Assembly: GCA_028641055.1 (NCBI GenBank)
Contig: CM054060.1
Coordinates: forward strand, 297,512,462 to 297,576,461
Source of the DNA: Alopecurus myosuroides
Taxonomy: Eukaryota > Streptophyta > Magnoliopsida > Poales > Poaceae
Direction: 5' to 3'
DNA: 64,000 nt
Below the pieces are notes generated by a model. The model had not been told where the DNA came from. It did no database searches and saw only the letters and a list, made by a program, of their open reading frames with translations. Shown here in pieces: positions 34,123 through 44,436 of this stretch. How positions within the stretch are numbered: position 1 is the stretch's first letter; every line of letters begins with the position of its first letter. The position numbers and the translations under genes were made by a program.

Positions 34123-37100
34123 ATGGCCAAGTCCTGCTGGGCCGGTTCTTCCATCACCCAAGCCAACCTCGCCTGGCTCGTGAACGAGAGAAGGGTTCCC
34201 CCCGGCGTGGAGTGCCGGGCACCCGACGACGAGGTCGTGCCCAAGCCCAGGGACGGAGAGCGCGTGGTGTTCATGTCCCACTTCGAGCGCGGATTCGGGC
34301 TGCCAGCATCGGACTTCATGCGTAAGTTCCTGAATCACTTCGGGCTGCAGATGCACCATCTGCCGCCCAATGCAGTCGTTTTCCTCGCATACCACGTCGT
34401 GGTGTGCGAGGCCTTCCTCGGCATCAGGCCCACCGTGGAGACGTGGCTCCACTACTTCCATCTCCGCCAACAATCCGTCGGGAAGAAGGACAGCGCGGGC
34501 GTTGCCCGCGCCACCGACGTCGGCTGCGCCATGATGGTGCAGCGCAACGGGACGAACCACCCCCGCATCCAGGGGCTGGATTCCTGCCGAATGTGGCAGC
34601 AAACGTTCTTCTACGTGAGGAACGTTGCCGCCGCTGATGGAGGCCCCGTCGACGATCGGATCAACCTGCCCCCTTGGAGCAAGCGTGCTCCACTCGGGTC
34701 GAATTGGAAGGAGAAGCCCGTCAACGACGAGAACGCCACCGAGATAGAGACGCAACTCGCCTAGCTGAAGACGCATGGCCTCAGGAATGACGACCCAGTA
34801 GCGTGCTGGATCAAACGCCGGGTGCTTCCTCTGCAGGAGCGATGCCACCTCATGTGTTACATGGGAGGGCCTCGCGATTGCACCAGGACCACCACCGTCG
34901 AGATCGACGATGCTGACGTTCCCAGGCTTGCCAGGAACATCCTGAAGACCAGCCTCAACGAGAAGTGGCGGTACGGGTTCCTCCCGTTCAGCCGTAGGAC
35001 TCCAATCTTGCGGGTACGTCTCCCTTACTCTGTTTTCATCTCTGCCTTCCGAGTAGATAGCTTCTCCTTTCGCCTCGACTGGCAATCGCCTCGTGCACCG
35101 AGTAGGACACTTAGCTAAATCGCCTTAGGCTTAGTGTGCTTTGTGCCTGCACGCCTCGTCGAGTAGGAAATTTAGAAAAAAGCCTAGGCTTAGTGTGCTT
35201 CGTGGGTGCACGCCTACCCGAGTAGAGTTCTTTTCTGGTACTCGGCTAACTTGTGATCCTTCTCTGCCTTTCAGACTCTTACTCGCCAGCTCACTGAAAG
35301 CAGCGAGGTCTTCGAGGACAACTGGTCCAAGGATCGCGAGGAGGATGATGTACCCCCCTCTGATGACGCGGAGCAGAGCAGCCCCGTTCCCGAGAAGCGC
35401 GACGTCCTTAACACTTGGGCGGACGACGGCTCTGACGGTAATAGCATCCTCATCTTGCTTGTTTCCGGGAAGCATCAACTCCTTGTATTGCTATTTCTGA
35501 TTCACTTCTTCTTTCCTTTGAATTTCTCAGATGAGGCCGCTGCGGAGAAGGACGACGAGGATGAGGACGAGAATGAGGGCGATGCGCCCCTTGTCGTCAA
35601 GCCTCTGTCGGTTGCCCCTCCCGAAACTCGCAAACGGACAGGCGGCGAAGCACGAGCGCCCCCTGCCAAGAAGAAGAAGAAGCCCGCCGAGGAGGGAGAG
35701 ACCCCCGAGAAGAAGAAACCCACCAAGCTCACCACGAAGAGAAAGAGGAAACAGCTCTCTTCCACTACCGCGTAAGCTTCCTTCCCGGTCGTCTTTCTTC
35801 TCGCGCAGTACCACTTTCCCCATTTTCTTCCAATTCCTGATTCCCTTCTCCTCTTTCCGCAGAGCTCCCCTGGACGTGAACACCGCTTGCGCATCCGGCC
35901 AAGCCAAGGAAACTCCAATTCCTCTGATCAACGTCGATGACGACGAGGAGGACAACACTGCCCACGCTGCTGCCGCCAAAGCACCGATCACTTCCGCTCA
36001 GGGAGCAGGATCAGAAGCGGCAGCTCAGGACACTGCCGTCCACCCCGAAAGACCAGCTTCTCCTCCGGCTAGCAATGCCGAGGAGGTCCGAGACCAGGAT
36101 ATGCAAGACACTGCCGCCCCCGAGCGGCCTGAAGTAGAACAAGAGCAAACCAGCACAGAGGCTGGTGCACGAGACAATCTTGCTGCCGAGCAGCAAGTAG
36201 GAGACAACACCGCTGCGGACGCCACCGTCACGGATGTTTATCCGTTGCCAGGCGGCGCCCCGAGTAGCGCCCAGCTAGAGACTGCACTGGGCGACGGGTC
36301 TGCAGCGCCACCAACTGCGCCGACGTCTTCCTTGTTGCCACAGAGTAAGGACACATCCAGCCCTCCTGGGCGAGTAACCAGGCAACGGGCCCTTGATGCT
36401 CTGAGGGATTACTGCTCCGAGAAGGGCCCTTCTGAGAAAAAGACTGCCGATAAGGTGGCTGCCGAGGAGGCCAAGGCCAAGGAGGAAGCCGCCGAGAAGG
36501 CCAAAGCCGAGAAAGAAACTGCTGAGAGAGCCAAGGCCGAGCAGAAGAAGGCCAGGGCTGAACAGAAGAAAGCCGAGAAGCGAGCTGCCGAGGAAGCAGT
36601 CGCCGAGAAGGCAAAAGCCAAGACAGAGGGGAAGAAACCCGAGGATCCCGAGAAGCAGAAGATCGAGAAGGAGCAGACGAAGAAAAGGGCCAGGGAGCAA
36701 GGCGCATTCGCAGGCGGAGCACTCGTGATCCGCGACTCCGGCCCGATTCCTGCTGCACTCTCTGCGGGCGCTCGCGCTGCTGGCCAGCCCTGCTACCCGG
36801 AATATATGATTGAGGTTAGCCACCAACATCGCATCGGCTTCCCTCCCCAAGATAAAGCTGTAGCTGTTCAGAAGGGGAGGAAGGCAGTAGCCAGGAATAC
36901 TCCTCCCTTCGATCCAGCCCAGAATAAACCCGTCAATATTGCTTCTCGGGGACCCCAAGACAAGCCAATAACCTCCAAGGGTCTTGAGCAGGTACTGGAC
37001 ACTGTCGGCTACATCAGCGCCAAGTGGGACAGCGGGGTTCTCGGAGAGGATAAGTGGCACGGCTTGACCCTTGGCTCTGTCGACCACTACCGCGTGGAGT

Positions 37101-39236
37101 GGAACAAGATCGACCTGGGACACCAGCCCATGTCCGTCTCCACCGACACCGCCACCCTCGCAGCCAAGATGTTCTTGCACCGCAAGAACGCCGAGGATAT
37201 CGAACAGAGCTACGCAGTAAGTCTTTTTGCCTTTTCCGAGTTGAATTTTCTTCTCTTCTACTCGCCTTTCTTCTTTCTCACCATCACTCCCAGTCCCCGA
37301 GATTTGGGTCGAGTAGGTGGACACTCTCCGAGTAGCCTCCTACTCGGGCCGAATCTTCTCTGCTTTGCCTAACTCATTTTCTTCTCGGTTTTCAGGATAG
37401 CGTTCTCAAGCGGACCAACTTGTACCGCATCCTTCTCTGGAACCACTCCATCGCCAGGAGACGCATCACCGCACTGGAGAAAGAGAAGGCAGATGCCGAG
37501 GCCGCAAGCAAAAACGCCAATGAGAGCAGCCAGCAGCTGGCTGAAGTGCAGGGTAGGCCTTTTAGCTACGCGGTTTCTGCGTTTTATCTTTACGCCCGCT
37601 CCTGCTTTCTTTGGCACTAACCTTTCTTTCTCTGCAGCTAACCTGAAGGCCCTAGTCGACGAGCACGAGAAGTGCCGTGCTTTTGTGGCAGACTCCGAGG
37701 CCACCATAAAGAGACTTGAAGGTGAGCTTGTTGTTTACTCGGTTCTGTCTCGAATTTGTTTCTTCTCTGCATATCTGCTGACCTTATCTTATCTTTTCGC
37801 AGAAGATTATAAGTCATTTGCTGAGGCGCACCAAGATTGCGTCCAGCCAGCAGCGGTGGAAAAGCAGCTGTCCGATCAGGCCATTACTCTGATTAAGGAC
37901 CACACCACCGAGATGGGGAAGCTGCAGGTCCAGCTTCAGAACGCGCTCCAAGACGCCGTGAAGATTGGCGCCGAGAGGGACGCGGCCATCGCCGGGAAAG
38001 CCAAGGCCGAGACTACTTTCAAGGCCAAGGAGAGGGCCCTCGAGGCTGAGTGCGAGACTCTGAAGAAGACCAATGCTGATCTTTTCGCTCAGATGGACAC
38101 CCTGCGCCAGGTTCAATCAAAACAGATTAACAACGAGGAATCCTGGAGATCCAAGCTGCAGCAGCTGCGCCGCCAACTAATCGGTAAGTTCTTTTATTCA
38201 TTGCATCTTTTCTTCTCGGTTCTATTCCTTCTCGGCTTCCTCTTTTCTTTCTCGGTTTTTGATCTTGCCACTTGCTATTTCAGAGATTTGGCCTCGTCTT
38301 GAGTCTACCTCTGCGCCCACGATAGCCAAGGCCCGAGCAGTTCGCCTCTCGCTGGGTGAGCCGATTGACACCAGGGCTGACATCGAGGACAGCTTGGTGG
38401 TGCTCAAAGGTTACTTCGAACAGCTGGCCGGCTGCGGGACTGATTTGATGCATGCGGGCATTGAGCTCCACCGGCTGTTCTGGCCCCATGATCCTGAGCC
38501 AAAAAGCATGCGGGCGCTCGCCCTCAAGCTGGAAGGTGTGAAGGCCGAGTTGAAGAAGTGGCGAGCCTCCGGAGCCCGTGCTGGTGCGGATGTGATGCTT
38601 CTCTGCATTGCGTCCTGGTATGAGAACCTGGACATGCAGCTCATCCGCGGGAAGCGCAATAACTCCAAGTGGGAGACTGATGCCGACAGCGTGGCCTTGC
38701 GCAAGCAGATTGCATATGATGTCGCAGAGTGTGCCGAGACGGAGGTCTACATCGACGGCCCCCCCGAGCCGGACACTGATTATGAAGACGAGGAGGAAGC
38801 CGATGTGGAGGACGACGAGGACGACGAGGAGGACATGGACGAATACTTCGCATCTCCCAGGAGCAAGGCCGGGAAGGGGAAGAGAGCCGCCGTCTCGGGT
38901 AGCGATGAGGAGGAGCATGCCCACATCGACAGCGAGCCACTCAACTTCGGCACCTCCTCGGGTGCTGCTCTTGACGACACGGTGCCACCTCCTAGCCACA
39001 CCGCTGGCTCCTCTTCGGCTCCAGGCCCCATCTCGGTGGCCACAGCTACATCCGAGCAGACGGCCACCCAGGATGATGTTGAGATGGAGGAGTCCGCCGC
39101 CGTGCAGACGGAAACGGACGCCACCAACAACGAAGAAGCTGCCGAGAAAACCACCGCCGAAGAAACTGCTACCAAGACAGTCGTCGAGGAAACAACTGCC
39201 CATGCCAGCGCCGAGAACCTTGCCTCCTCAACCTGA
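34123..39236 (+). CDS. eight-exon antisense gene of E8, putative gypsy-type transposon-domain protein (one amber codon)
   Basis: The exons I infer are 34123-35013, 35275-35437, 35531-35771, 35863-37216, 37396-37552, 37638-37721, 37803-38183 and 38284-39236. All seven introns are GT-AG with pyrimidine-rich 3' ends and keep phase, giving 1,407 codons. Exon 1 resembles the putative gypsy-type transposon domain (PF04195, from memory): HFERGFGLPASDFMRKFL and LQERCHLM regions. Exon 3 has basic clusters (KKKKKP, KRKRKQ) that look like nuclear localisation signals. Exon 4 ends in an Ala/Glu/Lys coiled coil, exons 5-7 continue the coiled coil, and exon 8 has a helical region and then a very acidic tail. 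A TAG at 34762-34764 (codon 214) is the only in-frame stop. The gene runs opposite to gag-pol and converges on it. Antisense ORFs are known in Tat elements (Grande, RIRE2-like). The function is unknown, and a nuclear structural or chromatin role is inference. Confidence 0.8.
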
Positions 39237-39913
39237 GGCCACCTGCAACTTTTTTTTTAACTTGAACATTTATCAGATCCCCGGGATGCCGGGAGCATAT
39301 GTATCAAACAATATTTGTTTTCGCTTGCTACCCAGTTTTTATGCCCACTCAGTTTACGTTGACATTAATCAATTTGAACGACAGTGGCTCAATGCCGAGC
39401 TGTGTTCCCATGCGAGTCCCCGAGTAGCTTTTCTTATTCACCCTGTCTTTTCATCTCTGCTCTACCTGCGACTTGTCGCTTGTTTGGTATTCGAGTCACA
39501 AGAATCAAAGAACAAGGCTGCAAATACTTAGCCGCTAGAAAACAATCATGATAACGCAGCCCACCACTTAACCGAGAAGACGAAAACGAGGAACAAAAAG
39601 TAACCGACAATCTACTCGGTTCCTGCACTTTTTCTTCCTTAGTGATTTTCGTGTGCTCATTGACCTTTTGCTTGTTCTCTTGCTTGCCATGAAGCCGGGT
39701 TTCGGACAGCAGCAAAGTCGAAGAGTTGGCATATAGGTTTAAACACAGTACTCAATGCACTTCTGAGTTCTGAAGTGAAGCAACCGAATAGACAAAGGAA
39801 CGAGCCGAGTAAAAACACTTAGAGCAATTTTGGACGAGGGCAGTCCCCGAGAACAATTTTAGATTGCGGAGTAGAATTTCAACTCGGATGAAAGGGTACA
39901 TACACATCTTTGC
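39237..39913. other. E8 convergent 3' region between the antisense gene and pol
   Basis: 677 bp without a supportable frame. It should hold both 3' UTRs. Another copy of the PPT-like core (gcagtccccgag) is at about 39841, with CGAGTA motifs at about 39421, 39614 and 39806. Confidence 0.6.
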
Positions 39914-42900
39914 TTACGAATGAAAACGTCGAAGTAGAGCTATATTCCAGGGACGCTTGGTTTCCTCTCCAGCTTTATCTGCCCTGTTCGCCTGCGATGG
40001 GCGCACATCTACAAGATAGTACGCGTCATTGTGCAGCGCTTTGCTGACAATGAAAGGCCCTTCCCATGGAGGAGACAGCTTGTGCATCCCGGCTGTGCGC
40101 TGCACAAGCCTAAGGACCATGTCTCCTTCTCGGAAAACCCTTGGGTTCACCTTTCGGCTATGATAGCGCCGCAGGTTTTGCTGGTAGATAGCCGAACGTG
40201 ACAGAGTCAGCTCTCTTGCTTCTTCAAGCAGGTCAACGTCGTCTTCTCGAGCTTCTCTCGCCTCCACCTCAGTGTAGAGGGCTACTCGGGGGGAGTCATG
40301 CTCTAAGTCTATTGGCAACACGGCCTCAGCCCCGTATACCAAGAAGAATGGCGTGTAGCCGGTTGACCGGTTAGGGGTAGTCCTTAGACTCCACAACACC
40401 GCTGGCAACTCTTCTAGCCAACACCCAGGTGTTTTCAGCAGTGGCTCAATCAGCCTCGGCTTGATGCCTGCCAGTACCATCCCGTTTGCTCTTTCAACTT
40501 GCCCATTGGAGGCAGGGTGCGCGACTGACGCAACGTCTAGTCGGATATGCTTATCTCTGCAAAATCGCACCATTGCCCCCTCTGCAAAGTTGGTGCCGTT
40601 GTCGGTGATGATACTGTGCGGGTAGCCATATCTCATGATCACATCTTTCACAAACTTCACAGCTGTGACTCCATCGCACTTCCGAATAGGCTTCACCTCG
40701 ATCCACTTGGTGAACTTGTCCACCATGACCAAGATATGTGTCATATTGCCCTTAGCCGGCTTGAAAGGACCAACCATATCCAAGCACCAAACAGCAAACG
40801 GCCATGTGATAGGAATTGTTTTCAACTCGGATGCTGGCACGTGAATCTTACTTGCGAACATCTGGCAGCCGGCGCACTTCCTCACAATGTCCTCAGCTTG
40901 CTGCAATGCAGTGAGCCAGTAGAAGCCATGCCGAAAAGCTTTCTTGACTAAAGCCCGAGAAGAGGCGTGATGCCCACACTCTCCTTGATGTATCTCCACC
41001 AGGATTTCTTCTCCTTCCTCTGGGCTTACACAGCGTTGCAGCACACCAGTGGCACTTCTCTTATGCAGCACATCTCGGACTAAGGCGTAGCCCTTGGATC
41101 TTCTCTGAATCTGCCTCGCAGTCACCTCATCTTCAGGTAAAGTGCCGTCCCTTAGAAAGGATAATATGGGCATTGCCCAACTCGGTGTCTCCCGTACGGG
41201 AAACACTGGTTCGTCCATTTCCATTGGGACAGGCTCTGGTGGTTGCACAGGAGGAGTAGGAGCGCTTCTCTGCAGCCCAGATCGATTGGCGAGAACTTCT
41301 TCAATGAATGCAACAGCTTCAGGGTTGAGGGCGGCAGTCCCCGAGTAAGGAATGGCAGTCCCCGGGTAAGGAACGGCAGTCCCCGAGTAGGGAATTGCAG
41401 TCCCCGAGTAGGGAGCGGCAGTCCCCGAGTAGAGAGCGGCAGTCCCCGAGTATAGGACGGCAGTCCCCGGGTTCCCTGCAGCACTCTCCCAGTCAATCTC
41501 CATTGGGTCAGATTCCTCACTTGGCAGAGAAGGGACAAAGATGGATTCCGAGTTGGGGGAAGGCTTGATGGATGGCTTCCTCAAATGCTCCAAGGCAATC
41601 CCTGCCGGGATGGACTGCCGAGAAGATCCCAACTTGGACAGCTCATCTGCTGCTTCGTTTTCTGCTCGGTGAATGTGCTGGAACTCACAGCCTTCGAAAA
41701 ACCCAGTCATTGACTGCACCAGGAAGCGATACGACGCCATGTTGGCATCCAAGGCATCCCAGGTACCCGAGACTTGCTGCACCACCAGATCTGAGTCGCC
41801 ATAACAGATAATGCGCTGCACGCCAACCTCCTTTGCTACTCGCAAACCATGCACAACTGCCTCGTACTCGGCTACATTGTTGGATGCCTTGAAATGGATC
41901 TGCAACACATACTTGAGCTGATCTCGCTTGGGTGATGTAAGCACAACGCCAGCACCAAGGCCCTCTTTCACCTTTGAGCCATCAAAGTGCATCTTCCAAT
42001 AGTTGGAAACTGGAGCAGGAGGTTCATACTGCATCTCGGCCCAGTCGACAAGAAATTCCGCCAGTACCTGAGACTTGATTGCTTCTCTTCTCGTATACGC
42101 GGGAGCGTACGCGGCTAGCTCGATCGCCCACTTGGCTACTCTGCCACTCGCCTCCTTGTTCCCCATGATGTCCGAGATGGGAGCTGAGCTCACGACAGTG
42201 ATGGGATGCTCCTGGAAATAATGCTTCAGCTTCCTGGCGCCCAGGTACACACCATAGGTCATTTTCTGGTAATGCGGGTAGTTCTGCTTGGAGCTCGACA
42301 ACACCTCGCTCAAATAGTACACAGGGCGCTGCACACTCTTGCCTTCTTCTTCTCGCTCCACCACTATCACCACGCTGACTACTCGGTTAGTCGCGGCAAT
42401 GTATAGCAGCATAGGCTCCTTGGGTAGCGGACTAGCCAAGACAGGAGCGCTAGCCAACATTGCTTTCAGCTCATTGAATGCTACATCCGCTTGCGGAGTC
42501 CAGACAAACTTGTCGCTCTTCTTCATCAGCTGGTACAGAGGCAGAGCCTTCTCGCCCATTCGGCCCAGAAAACGGCTCAGTGATGCCAGACAACCCGTGA
42601 ACTTCTGCACATCCTTCAATGATCTCGGCAAAGACATGCTTTCAATAGCTTTTATCTTAGACGGATTGGCTTCAATGCCCCGACTAGAAACCAGGAAACC
42701 GAGTAGCTTTCCAGCTGGTACACCAAAGGTGCACTTACCCGGATTCAGTTTCATTTTGTACCTGCGTAGGTTAGCAAAGGTTTCCTCCAAGTCGGCAAGC
42801 AGAGTATGTGTTTTATTCGTTTTGATGACAATGTCATCTACGTACACCTGCACATTCTTGCCGAGTTGGTCGTGCAAGCATTTCTGCATGCATCTCTGAT

Positions 42901-43405
42901 AGGTTGCACCCGCATTCCTCAGGCCAAAACACATGACACGATAGCAATAAGCCCCGTACGGGGTAATGAAAGCAGTCTTTATTTGATCAGCAGGATTGAG
43001 TGCAATCTGGTGGAAACCAGAGTAGGCATCTATGAAAGACAACAGTTCACAGCCGGCAGTGGAATCGATCACCTGGTCGATGCGAGGTAGCGGGAAAGGA
43101 TCCTTGGGGCATGCCTTGTTCAAGTCGGTGTAGTCGACGCACATGCGCCATGCAGTGGCAGCCTTGGGATCTTCCTTTTTCTTCTCGACCATGACCGGGT
43201 TGGCTAACCAGTCCGGGTGCAGCACCTCCATGATGAAGTTACTGATCAGCAGCTTGGTGATTTGATCACCGATGGCCTTCCTTCTCTCGTCCCCGAAACG
43301 GCGCAAGGCCTGCTTCACGGGCTTTGCGTCAGGACGCACATGCAAAGAGTGCTCAACCAACTCCCTCGGGACTCCTGGTAGATCTTCATTGGTCCAGGCG
43401 AACAC
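39914..43405 (-). CDS. E8 pol: RT, degenerate RNase H, second RNase H, integrase
   Basis: The open frame is 1,163 residues, counted from an internal Met (the amber before it is described with the protease). RT spans about residues 45-240, with catalytic D126 (FIDAYSG) and YVDD at 188-191. The first RNase H (about 330-410) has lost its leading Asp (LYIAAT). A second RNase H (about 470-590) has a full set: D475, E515, D537 and D587. A 21-bp repeat then encodes a Gly-Thr-Ala-Pro-Tyr-Ser linker (646-692). The integrase has the zinc-binding set H806, H813, C844, C847 and catalytic D876, D935, E971 with exact D-X35-E spacing. The C-terminal basic domain ends near 1163. It copies the element RNA to DNA and inserts it. 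All catalytic residues except those of the first RNase H are present. Confidence 0.9.
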   Translation of the reverse strand: MFAWTNEDLPGVPRELVEHSLHVRPDAKPVKQALRRFGDERRKAIGDQITKLLISNFIMEVLHPDWLANPVMVEKKKEDPKAATAWRMCVDYTDLNKACPKDPFPLPRIDQVIDSTAGCELLSFIDAYSGFHQIALNPADQIKTAFITPYGAYCYRVMCFGLRNAGATYQRCMQKCLHDQLGKNVQVYVDDIVIKTNKTHTLLADLEETFANLRRYKMKLNPGKCTFGVPAGKLLGFLVSSRGIEANPSKIKAIESMSLPRSLKDVQKFTGCLASLSRFLGRMGEKALPLYQLMKKSDKFVWTPQADVAFNELKAMLASAPVLASPLPKEPMLLYIAATNRVVSVVIVVEREEEGKSVQRPVYYLSEVLSSSKQNYPHYQKMTYGVYLGARKLKHYFQEHPITVVSSAPISDIMGNKEASGRVAKWAIELAAYAPAYTRREAIKSQVLAEFLVDWAEMQYEPPAPVSNYWKMHFDGSKVKEGLGAGVVLTSPKRDQLKYVLQIHFKASNNVAEYEAVVHGLRVAKEVGVQRIICYGDSDLVVQQVSGTWDALDANMASYRFLVQSMTGFFEGCEFQHIHRAENEAADELSKLGSSRQSIPAGIALEHLRKPSIKPSPNSESIFVPSLPSEESDPMEIDWESAAGNPGTAVLYSGTAALYSGTAAPYSGTAIPYSGTAVPYPGTAIPYSGTAALNPEAVAFIEEVLANRSGLQRSAPTPPVQPPEPVPMEMDEPVFPVRETPSWAMPILSFLRDGTLPEDEVTARQIQRRSKGYALVRDVLHKRSATGVLQRCVSPEEGEEILVEIHQGECGHHASSRALVKKAFRHGFYWLTALQQAEDIVRKCAGCQMFASKIHVPASELKTIPITWPFAVWCLDMVGPFKPAKGNMTHILVMVDKFTKWIEVKPIRKCDGVTAVKFVKDVIMRYGYPHSIITDNGTNFAEGAMVRFCRDKHIRLDVASVAHPASNGQVERANGMVLAGIKPRLIEPLLKTPGCWLEELPAVLWSLRTTPNRSTGYTPFFLVYGAEAVLPIDLEHDSPRVALYTEVEAREAREDDVDLLEEARELTLSRSAIYQQNLRRYHSRKVNPRVFREGDMVLRLVQRTAGMHKLSPPWEGPFIVSKALHNDAYYLVDVRPSQANRADKAGEETKRPWNIALLRRFHS
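41334..41480 (-). repeat. 21-bp tandem repeat, seven copies, in frame within pol
   Basis: Units start at 41334, 41355, 41376, 41397, 41418, 41439 and 41460, an exact 21-bp period. Each begins gcagtcccc on the plus strand. In pol it encodes seven-residue units (P-Y-S-G-T-A-x) between the second RNase H and the integrase. Five of seven units contain gcagtccccga, the reverse complement of the polypurine-tract end. Confidence 0.95.
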
Positions 43406-43444
43406 GTCCCGATTCTCACGGAGGAAGTGGATGAGCGCGCTTTC

Positions 43445-44257
43445 CTATTTCTCGGCCAGCCCGGCACCAATGATGGCCACGCGCTCCGGGAACTCGGGGT
43501 CAACCTGGACTGTCTTGGTCTCCTTGGCAGCTTGGAAAGCAGTACCATGCTGAGTACTCGGCACGCCTTGTGCGCCAGCTTGTGCGGACTGAGCCATGGC
43601 CACCACCTCGTACATCTTTTTCTTCTCGGCAGCAATCACCATCGATTCCGCCAGCTGAGAGCTAGCAGAGGCACACTCCATGGACTTCTTGTAATCTCCC
43701 GAGATGGTGATGATGCCATTGGGCCCGGGGATCTTCATCTTCAGGTAAGCCACATGGGTAGAGGCCATGAACTTGCTCAGAGCAGGCCTGCCGAGTAGAG
43801 CGTGATAGGGACTCTGATGATCCACCACCTCAAACTGCAGGCGCTCTGTGCGGCAGTTCTCCCGAGTACCGAATAGCACATCAATCCACACTCGGCCAAT
43901 CGGGTTGCATGAGATCCCGGGTACAATGCCATGGAAAGTGGTCTTGCTGGGCAGCATCATGTTCTCGGCCAGGCCAAGCTTCTCGAGTGTGTCCTTGTAC
44001 ACAATGTTGATGCTGCTGCCGTTGTCGATCAGCACCTTGCTGAACCTCACGTTCTTCTCGGGGCCCAAGAAGGTGGGATCCAGCACCAAGGCATAGGCAC
44101 CCGGATTGGGCATCACCTTGGGGTGATCCGCCCGAGTCCACCTGATCTCCTGGTCGCACCAGTACATGTAGTGAGGGACAGCCGGGATCACTGCATTGAC
44201 CTCCATGGCCCGCCTATGCTGTGACTGCTTGTCGACTGCCTCGGAAGTGAAGATCAT
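43445..44257 (-). CDS. E8 aspartic protease, ended by an amber codon in the gag-pol frame
   Basis: This is 270 residues in the same frame as pol. The TAG at 43447-43445 is the only break between protease and RT, and the frame is open again directly after it (SALIHFLRENRDVFAW). The retropepsin-type loop reads LIDNGSSINIVY (D78-N79-G80), close to the D-G-G-S-S loop of other Tat elements. The second strand is LLGRPALSKF. The protease would release mature Gag and Pol enzymes. Upstream, this frame joins a duplicated LTR/primer segment and not the rest of gag. Readthrough or suppression at the amber would be needed to make RT-integrase from this copy. Confidence 0.85.
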   Translation of the reverse strand: MIFTSEAVDKQSQHRRAMEVNAVIPAVPHYMYWCDQEIRWTRADHPKVMPNPGAYALVLDPTFLGPEKNVRFSKVLIDNGSSINIVYKDTLEKLGLAENMMLPSKTTFHGIVPGISCNPIGRVWIDVLFGTRENCRTERLQFEVVDHQSPYHALLGRPALSKFMASTHVAYLKMKIPGPNGIITISGDYKKSMECASASSQLAESMVIAAEKKKMYEVVAMAQSAQAGAQGVPSTQHGTAFQAAKETKTVQVDPEFPERVAIIGAGLAEK

Positions 44258-44265
44258 ATAGCTCT

Positions 44266-44436
44266 CACGGTGGGCGCCAACTGTCGTGGTGGTGTCACGG
44301 CAGATGCCATGGGATGGCTAAAGATGTGGGGACGATGGACGCTGGAGGTGTCCGGGGAGGGATCACGCGACGAGTAGCCGCGTGAGGTAAGATCCACACA
44401 ACACAAACAACACGATGTACCCAGGTTCAGGGCCCT
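44266..44436 (-). repeat. duplicated LTR end plus primer site inside E8, between gag and protease
   Basis: This segment repeats 47003-47173: 16 bases of the primer-site region and 155 bp of LTR terminus. I noticed one base change (gagtAgcc near 44378). It brings two in-frame stops (TGA 44365-44363, then a TAG) that separate gag from protease, though all three frames remain in phase. The gag-side junction lies in a shared GGGCCC(T). Confidence 0.93.

Noticed and set aside
34051..35085. 344-codon minus-strand frame opposite exon 1 of the antisense gene
   Set aside because: It is a GC-rich shadow of the real exon. It has no domain and runs against the TATA box and splice pattern.
36275..37324. 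349-codon minus-strand frame, Leu/Gly-rich
   Set aside because: It is the reverse of the Ala/Glu/Lys coiled-coil exon, whose composition leaves the opposite strand open.
38280..39203. 307-codon frames on both strands over exon 8
   Set aside because: They overlap the phased exon 8, and their composition is that of a shadow of acidic repeats.
34123..39236. Host gene interpretation of the spliced plus-strand gene
   Set aside because: It lies wholly between two near-identical LTRs with one target-site duplication and has a transposon-type domain, so it belongs to E8.
41334..41480. CRISPR-like regular repeat
   Set aside because: The 21-bp period has no distinct spacers and encodes an in-frame protein linker.
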